Part shown: in pieces, positions 50,652-58,259 of the stretch
How positions within the stretch are numbered: position 1 is the first letter of the stretch
How the letters are laid out: each line of letters opens with the position of its first letter
Source: Marinobacter xestospongiae
GTDB lineage: Bacteria > Pseudomonadota > Gammaproteobacteria > Pseudomonadales > Oleiphilaceae
Reading direction: 5' to 3'
Length of the DNA stretch: 64,000 bases
Assembly (NCBI RefSeq): GCF_023156385.1
Contig: NZ_JAKZAK010000015.1
Location: forward strand, 1-64,000
Position numbers and translations under genes: made by a program
Notes under the pieces: model-generated
The model's database searches: none
What the model was told of the DNA's origin: nothing
Seen by the model: only the letters and a program-made list of their open reading frames with translations

Positions 50652-51542
50652 ATGCCCGTGACATCGAGACACCCCGCCGACAGGCGCTTCCTGTCTGCTG
50701 ACGCCGCGGCCGACTGCCCGGCCTACGACCTGACCGGCTACCAGCAGCGCCGGCAGGCACTGACCCGCCAGCTCGACGGCCTGACCAGCAGTCTCAACAA
50801 TGAACTCGCCGCGGCGCTGCGTCAGCTGCTCAACCTTGGCAGCCTGGATGTCAGCGTGGGCCCCTGGCGTGCCGACGCACCCGCCCAGCCCCACAACCAC
50901 TGGCTGGCGGCCATCCGCAACGGCGAGGCAGAGTATCCCGTTCTGCTGGCCATGGACAACCGCTGCCTGTACAGCCTGTCGGAACTGTTCTTTGGCGGTG
51001 ACCCCGCCCAGCTCAGTGACAGCCAACTGAAAGACCGGCCCCTGGCGGACACCGAACGACGTCTGGTCAATCGGATATTCAACGCCCTGCTGGCACTGGT
51101 GTGCCCGGCGCTGTCACTGGATCTGGACGACTGGCAAAGCCAGTGGCTGGACTACCCGCCACAGACCAGCAGCCAACAGGCGCTGTGGAGCGAGATCCGC
51201 CTTGGCAATGGCGACGCCTGGCAGGTCTCCCTGGCCTGCGGCTGGCCACTGGCGCTCGATGGCCACCACCCCAAAGGCACCGGCGAAGCGCCGGCCGGCC
51301 AGGAAGAGCGCCTGCGCCACAACCTGCAGGCGGTCACGGTACGTCTGAAGGCCAATCTGGCCAGCCTCACCCTCAACCTTGAAGACCTGGCGCAACTGCG
51401 CGAAGGCGACATCCTGCCGATGGAGCTGGACAGTCTGGTAACCGCCAGCGCCGGCGGCGCCCCCTGCCTGCGCGGCGAAGTCTGTGAACACGGCGACCGT
51501 CTGGCGCTGAGAATTCGTGATTTTATCGGAGACGCGGAATGA
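50652..51542 (+). CDS. fliM: Divergent flagellar motor switch protein FliM
   Basis: 296 residues. The N-terminal third aligns loosely with the FliM middle domain (SLNNELAAALRQLLNLG, YPVLLAMDNRCLYSLSELFFGG), and the last 70 residues form a SpoA domain (LNLEDLAQLREGDILPMEL) like that of FliN. The canonical N-terminal CheY-binding sequence (LSQxEIDALL) is missing, so CheY control may be lost or different. Its end overlaps fliN by four bases, followed by the export genes; position and domain structure both say FliM. It is the first gene of the cluster. Confidence 0.82.
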   Translation: MPVTSRHPADRRFLSADAAADCPAYDLTGYQQRRQALTRQLDGLTSSLNNELAAALRQLLNLGSLDVSVGPWRADAPAQPHNHWLAAIRNGEAEYPVLLAMDNRCLYSLSELFFGGDPAQLSDSQLKDRPLADTERRLVNRIFNALLALVCPALSLDLDDWQSQWLDYPPQTSSQQALWSEIRLGNGDAWQVSLACGWPLALDGHHPKGTGEAPAGQEERLRHNLQAVTVRLKANLASLTLNLEDLAQLREGDILPMELDSLVTASAGGAPCLRGEVCEHGDRLALRIRDFIGDAE

Positions 51543-51934
51543 ACCCTCAAGACGACAAGCCCCAGGGCCAGGATCAGCTCGACTCCCTGGAGGGGCTGGG
51601 CAACCAGAGCCTGGAAGAGCTGTTTTCCGACCCGGCGGATGGCGATCAGGCCAGCTCCGGCAACGCCGCCCCCAAGCGGGACATGGCAATGTTCGGCAAG
51701 ATTCCGGTCAAACTGACGCTGGAAGTGGACAGTGTCGAGATCATGCTTGGCAACCTGCTGGATCTGAACCCGGGCGAAGTGCTGCCGCTGGACAAGAAAG
51801 TGGGAGAGCCGCTGGATGTGCGGGTTAACGGCGAACTGCTGGCCCGCGCCGAAGTGGTGGTGGTTGATGGCCGCTATGGTCTGCGCCTGGTGGACGTGCC
51901 CCGCAACCCCAATCTCCCCCCCGACCAGGACTGA
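51539..51934 (+). CDS. fliN: Flagellar motor switch protein FliN
   Basis: 131 residues with an acidic, low-complexity first 50 residues and a C-terminal SpoA domain (FGKIPVKLTLEVDSVEIML ... LDVRVNGELLARAEVVVVDGRYGLRLV). It forms the C-ring with FliM and FliG. The ATG overlaps the fliM stop. fliP follows after six bases; there is no fliO between them, unlike most polar flagellar clusters. Confidence 0.93.
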   Translation: MNPQDDKPQGQDQLDSLEGLGNQSLEELFSDPADGDQASSGNAAPKRDMAMFGKIPVKLTLEVDSVEIMLGNLLDLNPGEVLPLDKKVGEPLDVRVNGELLARAEVVVVDGRYGLRLVDVPRNPNLPPDQD

Positions 51935-51940
51935 CGCCCG

Positions 51941-52663
51941 ATGCGAATGCTCCTGCTGCTGGCACTGCTGGTGCCGGGGCTGGCCTGGGGCCAGGACCTG
52001 CCGCTGTTTTCGGTCACCGACGGCGACTCCACCCAGGACTACAGCATCAAGATCCAGATCCTGCTGCTGCTGACGGCGCTGTCGTTCCTGCCGGCGATGC
52101 TGCTGATGCTTACCAGCTTTACCCGCATCATCGTGGTGCTGGCGGTGCTGCGCCAGGCCCTCGGCCTGCAGCAGAGCCCTCCCAACCGGGTGCTGGTGGG
52201 TATTGCCCTGGTGCTGACCCTGCTGATCATGCGCCCGGTGTGGACCGACATCTACGCCAACGCCTTCGTGCCCTACGAACAGGATGAGATCACCCTCAAA
52301 GAGGCGTTCGTCCGCGCCGAACAGCCGTTGCGCGGCTTCATGTTCAAGCAGACCCACGAGGCGGACCTGGAGCAGATGTTGCGGATCGCCAACGAGCCGC
52401 TGACCCTGGCCCAGGACGATGTGCCCTTCTCGGCGCTGCTGCCGGCATTCGTGCTGTCGGAGCTGAAGACCGCGTTCCAGATTGGCTTCATGCTGTTCAT
52501 CCCGTTCCTGGTCATCGACCTGGTGGTGGCCAGCGTGCTGATGGCGATGGGGATGATGATGCTGTCTCCGCTGATCATCTCGCTGCCCTTCAAGCTGATG
52601 ATCTTTGTGCTGGCCGACGGCTGGTCGATGACCGTCGGCACCCTCACCGCCAGCTTCGGGTAG
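51941..52663 (+). CDS. fliP: Flagellar biosynthesis protein FliP
   Basis: 240 residues with a cleavable signal (about 1-17) and four membrane helices. FliP forms the core of the type III export gate with FliQ and FliR. The family signatures LTSFTRIIVVLAVLRQALGL and FQIGFMLFIPFLVIDLVVAS are intact. It is followed by fliQ after four bases. Confidence 0.97.
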   Translation: MRMLLLLALLVPGLAWGQDLPLFSVTDGDSTQDYSIKIQILLLLTALSFLPAMLLMLTSFTRIIVVLAVLRQALGLQQSPPNRVLVGIALVLTLLIMRPVWTDIYANAFVPYEQDEITLKEAFVRAEQPLRGFMFKQTHEADLEQMLRIANEPLTLAQDDVPFSALLPAFVLSELKTAFQIGFMLFIPFLVIDLVVASVLMAMGMMMLSPLIISLPFKLMIFVLADGWSMTVGTLTASFG

Positions 52664-52667
52664 CGCC

Positions 52668-52937
52668 ATGACCGCCGAACTCGCCGTCTCACTGATCTAC
52701 GAAGCGGTCCTCACCATCACCCTGATCGTCGCCGTGCTGATCGGTCCGGGCATGGTGGTGGGGCTGGTGGTGAGCGTGTTCCAGGCCGCCACCCAGATCA
52801 ACGAGCAGACCCTCAGCTTCCTGCCACGGCTGCTCGCCACCCTGGGGATGATCGTGTTCGCCGGCCACTGGATACTGGAGCGGGTGCTGCGGTTGTTCGA
52901 GATGATCTTCACCACCATTCCGGGAGCCATCGGATGA
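52668..52937 (+). CDS. fliQ: Flagellar biosynthesis protein FliQ
   Basis: 89 residues with two membrane helices, standard for this small export-gate subunit. The GLVVSVFQAATQINEQTL loop is the family hallmark. Its stop overlaps the fliR start by four bases. Confidence 0.96.
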   Translation: MTAELAVSLIYEAVLTITLIVAVLIGPGMVVGLVVSVFQAATQINEQTLSFLPRLLATLGMIVFAGHWILERVLRLFEMIFTTIPGAIG

Positions 52938-53722
52938 GCCTGGTGGAACTCACCGGCGCCGACATCACCTCCCTGCTGGGCCGCCTGTGGTGGCCCTTTC
53001 TTCGCATCGGTGCGCTGCTGTGGACCATGCCGATGTTCGGCGACCGGCTGACCGCGGTGCGGGTCCGGGTCTTGCTGTCGCTGGCGCTGGCGGCACTGAT
53101 GGCCCCCATGCTGCCACCGATGCCCAGCGTCGACCCGTTCTCCCTCACAGCCCTGGTGATGGCCGGCGAACAGATCCTGCTGGGCTTCTTCCTCGGCTTC
53201 ATGCTGCAGATGCTGTTTGCCCTGATGTCGCTGCTGGGGCAGATCCTGTCGATGCAGATGGGCCTGGCCATGGGCATCATGAACGACCCCACCAACGGTC
53301 AGGCGGTGCCGTTAATGGGACAGCTGCTGATCATCCTGGGCGCGTTTCTGTTCTTTGTGTTCGATGGCCACCTGGTGGCCATCGACATTCTGGTGGAAAG
53401 CTTCTTCACCTGGCCGCCCGGCCAGTCGATCTACGCCCTCGATCTCAACCGGGTGCTTGCCCTGTTTGGCTGGATGTTCGGCGGCGCCCTGCTGCTGGCG
53501 ATGCCGGCGGTGGTGGCGATGCTGATCGTCAACCTCACCTTCGGGGTGATGAACCGCTCGGCGCCGTCGATGAACGTCATCGCCCTGGGCTTCCCGCTGA
53601 GCATGCTGATGGGGCTGCTGAGCCTGATGCTGACGGTGGCCGGCGTGCCCGGCCGCTATGGCGAGTTCACCACCCATGTGCTGGATGAAATGCGCCTGCT
53701 GGTAACCACGGTCAGCCCATGA
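52934..53722 (+). CDS. fliR: Flagellar biosynthesis protein FliR
   Basis: 262 residues with about six membrane helices. It is the export-gate subunit that joins FliP and FlhB. Typical segments include GEQILLGFFLGFMLQMLF and MNVIALGFPLSMLMGLLSLM. It overlaps fliQ and flhB by four bases each, so the genes are translated in series. Confidence 0.95.
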   Translation: MSLVELTGADITSLLGRLWWPFLRIGALLWTMPMFGDRLTAVRVRVLLSLALAALMAPMLPPMPSVDPFSLTALVMAGEQILLGFFLGFMLQMLFALMSLLGQILSMQMGLAMGIMNDPTNGQAVPLMGQLLIILGAFLFFVFDGHLVAIDILVESFFTWPPGQSIYALDLNRVLALFGWMFGGALLLAMPAVVAMLIVNLTFGVMNRSAPSMNVIALGFPLSMLMGLLSLMLTVAGVPGRYGEFTTHVLDEMRLLVTTVSP

Positions 53723-54846
53723 GCGAGAACGACAGCAGCCAGGACAAGTCCGAAGAACCCACGGAACAGCGACTTCGCAAGGCCCGCGAAGAGGGCCAGA
53801 TTGCCCGCTCACGGGAGCTGCAAAGCGCCGCCCTGGTAGGCATCGGCGGGGTACTGCTGCTGATGTCCAGCTTCCTCACCCAGTTTGCCCGGGATCTGAT
53901 GGTGCAGCACTTTGAGCTCGACCGCGCCGCCGCCACCGACCCGGCGATGATGCTGCAGCACCTGGGCAGCGCCCTGGAGCTGGGGCTGGGCGCCATGCTG
54001 CCGTTCCTGATCACGCTGTGGCTGATCGGCGCCGTCTCCGGCATGGTGCCGGGCGGCTGGCTGACGTCCGGCAAGGCCATCCAGCCCCAGCTCAAGCGAC
54101 TCAACCCGCTGTCGGGACTGAAGCGGATGTTTTCCAGCCAGAGCCTGGTGGAACTGGCCAAGTCTTCCCTCAAGGTGGTGCTGCTGTTTGGGGTTATGGT
54201 GTGGCTGCTGTGGACCCACGCCGACGACCTGGTGGCCATCAACCGCCTGCCGCTGGGAGCCGCCATTGGCGAAGGCGTTCGGTTGCTGGGGCTGGCGCTG
54301 ATGGCCATGGGGCTGGTGCTGCTGTTCATCGCCCTGCTGGACGTGCCCTACCAGCGCTGGTCGATGGTGAAGAAGCTGAAAATGACCAAACAGGAGGTCA
54401 AGGACGAGCACAAGAACACCGAAGGCCGGCCCGAGGTCAAACAGCGGATTCGCGAAATCCAGATGCAGATGTCCCGCCAGCGCATCGACCAGCGAGTGCC
54501 GGAAGCGGACGTCGTGATCACCAACCCGACCCACTACGCCGTGGCCATCCGCTACGCCCCGGATACCGCCGATGCCCCCTACGTGATAGCCAAGGGGGTG
54601 GACGACCTGGCGCTGCGCATCCGCGACGTTGCTACAAAAAATAATAAAACCATACTGGAACTGCCGGAGCTAACCCGGGCAGTCTACCACTCCACGAGAA
54701 TCGACCAGGAGATTCCGGCCGGACTGTTCAACGCCGTGGCCCATGTGCTGATGTACGTCATGCAGCTCAATGCCTGGAAAGCCCGGCGCGGACACAAACC
54801 CGCGCCGCTGCCCCGCTTCCAGATTCCGGACTCCCTCAGGAAATAG
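53719..54846 (+). CDS. flhB: Flagellar biosynthesis protein FlhB
   Basis: 375 residues: a charged N-terminus (DKSEEPTEQRLRKAREEGQ), four membrane helices and a cytoplasmic domain with the autocleavage site NPTH at residues 269-272. Cleavage there switches substrate specificity from rod/hook to filament proteins. The overall length is standard. The distal region of the gene has a local A-rich stretch, but the frame is unbroken. Confidence 0.97.
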   Translation: MSENDSSQDKSEEPTEQRLRKAREEGQIARSRELQSAALVGIGGVLLLMSSFLTQFARDLMVQHFELDRAAATDPAMMLQHLGSALELGLGAMLPFLITLWLIGAVSGMVPGGWLTSGKAIQPQLKRLNPLSGLKRMFSSQSLVELAKSSLKVVLLFGVMVWLLWTHADDLVAINRLPLGAAIGEGVRLLGLALMAMGLVLLFIALLDVPYQRWSMVKKLKMTKQEVKDEHKNTEGRPEVKQRIREIQMQMSRQRIDQRVPEADVVITNPTHYAVAIRYAPDTADAPYVIAKGVDDLALRIRDVATKNNKTILELPELTRAVYHSTRIDQEIPAGLFNAVAHVLMYVMQLNAWKARRGHKPAPLPRFQIPDSLRK

Positions 54847-54856
54847 GTGACCCAAG

Positions 54857-56923
54857 GTGAAATTCAACCTGACCCGTTCCTACGCCGCCATCCCGGTGAT
54901 CCTGATGGCCGTGTTGGCCATGCTGATCCTGCCGTTGCCGCCGTGGCTGATCGACACCCTGTTCACCTTCAACATCGTGCTGGCGGTGATGGTGCTGCTG
55001 GTGGCGGTCTCCGCCAAGCGACCGCTGGAGTTTTCAGTCTTCCCCACCGTGCTGCTGGTCGCCACCCTGATGCGGCTGACCCTCAACGTCGCCTCAACCC
55101 GCATCGTGCTGCTGGATGGCCACACCGGCCCCGGCGCCGCCGGCCAGGTGATCCAGTCGTTCGGGGAGGTGGTGATCGGCGGCAACTACGTGGTCGGCCT
55201 GGTGGTGTTTGTGATCCTGATGATCATCAACTTTGTGGTGGTCACCAAGGGCGGCGAGCGCATCTCCGAGGTGTCCGCCCGCTTTACCCTTGACGCCCTG
55301 CCCGGCAAGCAGATGGCGATCGACGCCGACCTCAACGCCGGCACCATTGACCAGAACCAGGCCCGCCAGCGCCGCCAGGACGTTGCCCGGGAAGCCGACT
55401 TCTACGGTTCCATGGACGGCGCCTCCAAGTTTGTTCGCGGCGATGCCATCGCCGGTCTGCTGATCCTGCTGATCAACCTGCTGGGCGGTCTCGCCATCGG
55501 CGTGCTGCAGCAGGGCCTGTCCGGCGAAGAGGCGTTCCAGATCTACGCCCTGCTCACCATCGGTGACGGCCTGGTGGCGCAGATTCCGTCGCTGCTGCTG
55601 GCCACCGCCGCGGCCATCATCGTCACCCGCGTCAACGACGAATCGGAGATGGCCGACCAGGTCCAGCAGCAGCTGCTGGCCTCGCCCCGGGTGGTCAGTA
55701 CCGCTGCTCTGGTGATGGGTATCCTCGGGCTGATTCCCGGCATGCCGACGGTGGCGTTCCTGGCGTTTGCCGGGGTGCTGGCGTTCGCGGCCTGGAACCT
55801 GCACCAGGGCAGCCCGGAGGAAGCCGACCAGGAGGCCGAACAGGAGCTCACCGAACAACTGCAGAAAGACCCGCCCCTGAGCTGGCAGGACCTGCCCTAC
55901 GTCGACAAGATGCGCATCGAGCTGGGTTACCGGCTGGTACCGCTGGCCGACCGGGAGCAGAAGGCGGAACTGCCCAACCGCATTCGCGGCATCCGCAAGA
56001 CCCTGTCGGAGCAGCTCGGGGTTTTGCTGCCGGAGGTCCGCATTCGCGACAACCTGCGACTGAAACCGGCGGAATACTGCATCAAGCTCGATGGCGTTCG
56101 CATTGCCAGCGGCGAGGTGGACCCGGACAAACTGCTGGCCATCGAAGGCGCCGAGACCTATGGCCAGCTCGACGGCGAACTGGTCAAAGAGCCCGCCTAC
56201 GACATGAGCGCGGTGGCCATTGCCCCCGAGCACAAGTCGCGGGCACTGAACCTGGGCTATTCGGTGGTGGATGCCGCCACCGTGATCAGCACCCATCTGG
56301 GCAAGGTGATGCGCCAGCACCTGGATGAAATCTTCAGCCACGACGACGTCCTGGCTCTGGGGGAACGCCTCAAGGGGGTGTCGGAAAAACTCGCCGAGGC
56401 CCTCAACAGCCAGCTCAGCCCGATGCAACAGCTGCGGGTGTTCCGCCACCTGCTGTCCGACCAGGTCAGCCTGTCGGACATCCAGACCATTGCCACCACC
56501 CTGGTGGACAGCGCCGACGTCACCAAGGACCCGGTGTTGCTGGCCGCCGACGTACGCTGTGCGTTGAAGCGCAGCCTGGTACGCCAGACCATCGGTGAAC
56601 GCGATCAGCTCAATGTGGTCACCCTGGCGGACGAGCTGGAACAGACCCTGATGAAGGCGCTGCAGCAGGCCCAGCAGTCCGGCCAGGCGTCACTGGACAG
56701 CTTCCCGGTGGAGCCCCAGATGCTGGGACGGCTGCAACAGGCGATGCCACAGGTTCGCGATGAAATGAAACGTCAGGGCCTGCCCCAGGTGCTGCTGGTC
56801 GTGCCGCAGCTGCGGCCGCTACTGGCGCGCTATGCCCGCACCTTCGCCCGCGGGCTGGCGGTGCTGTCCTACAACGAAGTGCCGGAGCAGATGCACATCG
56901 ATGTGGTCGGCACACTGGGCTAG
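54857..56923 (+). CDS. flhA: Flagellar biosynthesis protein FlhA
   Basis: 688 residues, the normal size: eight N-terminal membrane helices (to about 325) and a large cytoplasmic domain that docks chaperone-substrate complexes. The FHIPEP-family segment is seen as FVVVTKGGERISEVSARFTLDALPGKQM-type residues around 125-150. It begins with GTG ten bases after flhB. It is the last gene before the riboswitch-containing gap, without a terminator visible immediately after it. Confidence 0.96.
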   Translation: MKFNLTRSYAAIPVILMAVLAMLILPLPPWLIDTLFTFNIVLAVMVLLVAVSAKRPLEFSVFPTVLLVATLMRLTLNVASTRIVLLDGHTGPGAAGQVIQSFGEVVIGGNYVVGLVVFVILMIINFVVVTKGGERISEVSARFTLDALPGKQMAIDADLNAGTIDQNQARQRRQDVAREADFYGSMDGASKFVRGDAIAGLLILLINLLGGLAIGVLQQGLSGEEAFQIYALLTIGDGLVAQIPSLLLATAAAIIVTRVNDESEMADQVQQQLLASPRVVSTAALVMGILGLIPGMPTVAFLAFAGVLAFAAWNLHQGSPEEADQEAEQELTEQLQKDPPLSWQDLPYVDKMRIELGYRLVPLADREQKAELPNRIRGIRKTLSEQLGVLLPEVRIRDNLRLKPAEYCIKLDGVRIASGEVDPDKLLAIEGAETYGQLDGELVKEPAYDMSAVAIAPEHKSRALNLGYSVVDAATVISTHLGKVMRQHLDEIFSHDDVLALGERLKGVSEKLAEALNSQLSPMQQLRVFRHLLSDQVSLSDIQTIATTLVDSADVTKDPVLLAADVRCALKRSLVRQTIGERDQLNVVTLADELEQTLMKALQQAQQSGQASLDSFPVEPQMLGRLQQAMPQVRDEMKRQGLPQVLLVVPQLRPLLARYARTFARGLAVLSYNEVPEQMHIDVVGTLG

Positions 56924-57102
56924 TTGCGGTTAGAGGTCATAGCTGAAATTGATGTCAGATCAAGCGGGGAGTTACACATTTTAGCAATTCGCCACAAAGG
57001 GCGACTCTCCGCTACAAAACAGCGGTTGCCGGTACAACGTCAATTACTGTTAACTAGATCACACTATCGAGAAGGCCGGCGTCGGACGAATCAGACACCG
57101 GT

Positions 57103-57126
57103 TTCAATAACTTTTTTCAATAACTT
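57103..57126 (+). repeat. 11-base direct repeat just upstream of the riboswitch
   Basis: TTCAATAACTT occurs at 57103-57113 and again at 57116-57126, the second copy running into the riboswitch P1. It could be promoter-proximal regulator binding or a slippage product. The preceding 180 bases after flhA contain no gene and no promoter I can call with confidence. Confidence 0.55.
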
Positions 57127-57224
57127 AGCTACAGACAAAGGCAAACTGTCGCGAAAGCGCAGGACGCAAAGCCTCCGGTCTACCGATTCGACAGAATCCA
57201 TGATAGCGGGGTTGCCGGGCTAAG
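57124..57224 (+). ncRNA. Cyclic di-GMP-I (GEMM) riboswitch
   Basis: P1 is CTTAGC (57124-57129) paired with GCTAAG (57219-57224). P2 is CTG/CAG plus CGC/GCG capped by a GAAA tetraloop (57154-57157). The invariant core GGACGCAAAGCCTCCGG (57162-57178) and the 3' element ATAGCGGGGTTGCC (57203-57216) are present, and P3 ends in a GATTC/GAATC hairpin (57185-57198). The base equivalent to G20 of the V. cholerae Vc2 aptamer is G (57140), which favours c-di-GMP over cGAMP. It lies upstream of motY-lafK-fliEFGHI in the sense orientation, about 160 bases before motY. Confidence 0.93.
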
Positions 57225-57276
57225 ATATCTCTTCCCCGCGGCGTCGATCCCGATGCCGTCCAGGTCGATATCTTTT
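57222..57276 (+). promoter_or_regulatory. Riboswitch expression-platform hairpin
   Basis: AAGATATC (57222-57229) pairs with GATATCTT (57267-57274), enclosing CGGCGTCG/CGATGCCG (57239-57246 with 57251-57258, one G-U pair), and is followed by a short run of T. The AAG at its base is also the 3' end of the riboswitch P1, so the two structures compete. It resembles a weak intrinsic terminator; ligand binding would then favour read-through. Confidence 0.55.
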
Positions 57277-57386
57277 CCCACAGTCACCACACAGCAGACA
57301 TGTTTGTCATCGCCGTGGTGCCTGCTGTTGTCTTCGCAATACGCCTTGGTCTGCACCAACCAGTGCCCCAAGTAAGGTCGGAAACG

Positions 57387-58259
57387 ATGACGTCGCAAGG
57401 TATGCGCAAATTATTATCCCGGGCCAGCTCCACCATCCTGGCACTGTCGGTCGCCGGCATGGCCGCCGCCAATCCGGGGGTAGTCCAGCAACTGGCCATG
57501 GATCAGGTCCACTGGTCTTTTACTGGCGACCGCTTCCACTGCGAACTTGAGCTGGATCTGAAAAAAAATGGCGAATTGTTGCTGAGCCACCCGGCTGGCA
57601 CCCCCATGCAGGTGCACTACCGCCCGGCCCAGGCCCTGCCGGCCGAGGTGTCACTGGCCAGCCGCACCGCACCCTGGCAGGGTGATCGTCAGAGCCAGGC
57701 CACCGCATTGGCGGCCCGCGACGATCACTTCCGGCTCGACCAGCACACCAGCCGCTCAGTGCTGACCGCCCTCGACAGCGGCCTCTGGACCAGCCTGTAC
57801 CTGGATACCCTGGAGCTGCGCATTCCCACCGTGAACTGGGCACCGGTTGCCGACCGCTTCCGCCAGTGCGAGCAGCAACTGTCACCGCTGTCGGTGCACC
57901 AGGCCCGCGACCAGGTGGTGTTCTACCAGGCCGGTCAACGGGCCCTGACTCCCGAGCAGATCGCCGACCTGGAGGACCTGGCCCGCTATGTCCAGCTTGA
58001 TCCCCAGGTTCGCAAGCTGCTGGTCGATGGCCACACCGACAACACCGGCTCCCGCCTGGGCAACCTGCAGATTGCCCGCGAACGTGCCGCCGACGTGGCT
58101 GCGGTGCTCAAGGCCGCCGGCATTCCCAACACCATGATTGAACAGCGGGCCCACGGCGACCGCTACCCGTCCGCCAACAACGACACCGCTGAAGGCCGGG
58201 ACCTGAACCGCCGCGTCACCATCCGTATCGTCAGGCAGGAAACTGAGGAAACCTCATGA
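57387..58259 (+). CDS. motY: OmpA-family motor protein resembling MotY
   Basis: 290 residues: a signal peptide (about residues 1-25, ending AGMAAANP), a 150-residue N-terminal domain (with the TAPWQGDRQ segment reminiscent of MotY) and a C-terminal OmpA-like peptidoglycan-binding domain (LLVDGHTDNTGSRLGNLQIARERA). MotY forms the T-ring that holds stator units in polar and lateral flagella of Vibrio. Its position between flhA and a LafK-like gene matches motY of lateral clusters. AAGG lies before the ATG chosen; the frame opens earlier, at 57300, but without a signal-peptide fit. It overlaps the next gene by four bases. Confidence 0.72.
   Translation: MTSQGMRKLLSRASSTILALSVAGMAAANPGVVQQLAMDQVHWSFTGDRFHCELELDLKKNGELLLSHPAGTPMQVHYRPAQALPAEVSLASRTAPWQGDRQSQATALAARDDHFRLDQHTSRSVLTALDSGLWTSLYLDTLELRIPTVNWAPVADRFRQCEQQLSPLSVHQARDQVVFYQAGQRALTPEQIADLEDLARYVQLDPQVRKLLVDGHTDNTGSRLGNLQIARERAADVAAVLKAAGIPNTMIEQRAHGDRYPSANNDTAEGRDLNRRVTIRIVRQETEETS

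Noticed and set aside
51925..51950. Search for a fliO gene between fliN and fliP
   Set aside because: Only six bases separate the two genes, so it is absent here, as in other lateral-type clusters.
56924..57223. A 99-codon frame between flhA and motY
   Set aside because: It runs through the riboswitch, lacks a ribosome-binding site and has no recognisable domain.
57124..57224. Possibility that the riboswitch is the cGAMP-sensing GEMM-Ib variant
   Set aside because: The position equivalent to G20 in Vc2 is G (57140), not A, which favours c-di-GMP. Binding tests would be final.
57300..57386. Earlier start for the MotY-like protein
   Set aside because: It would place 29 extra residues before a good signal peptide, and no ribosome-binding site precedes it.
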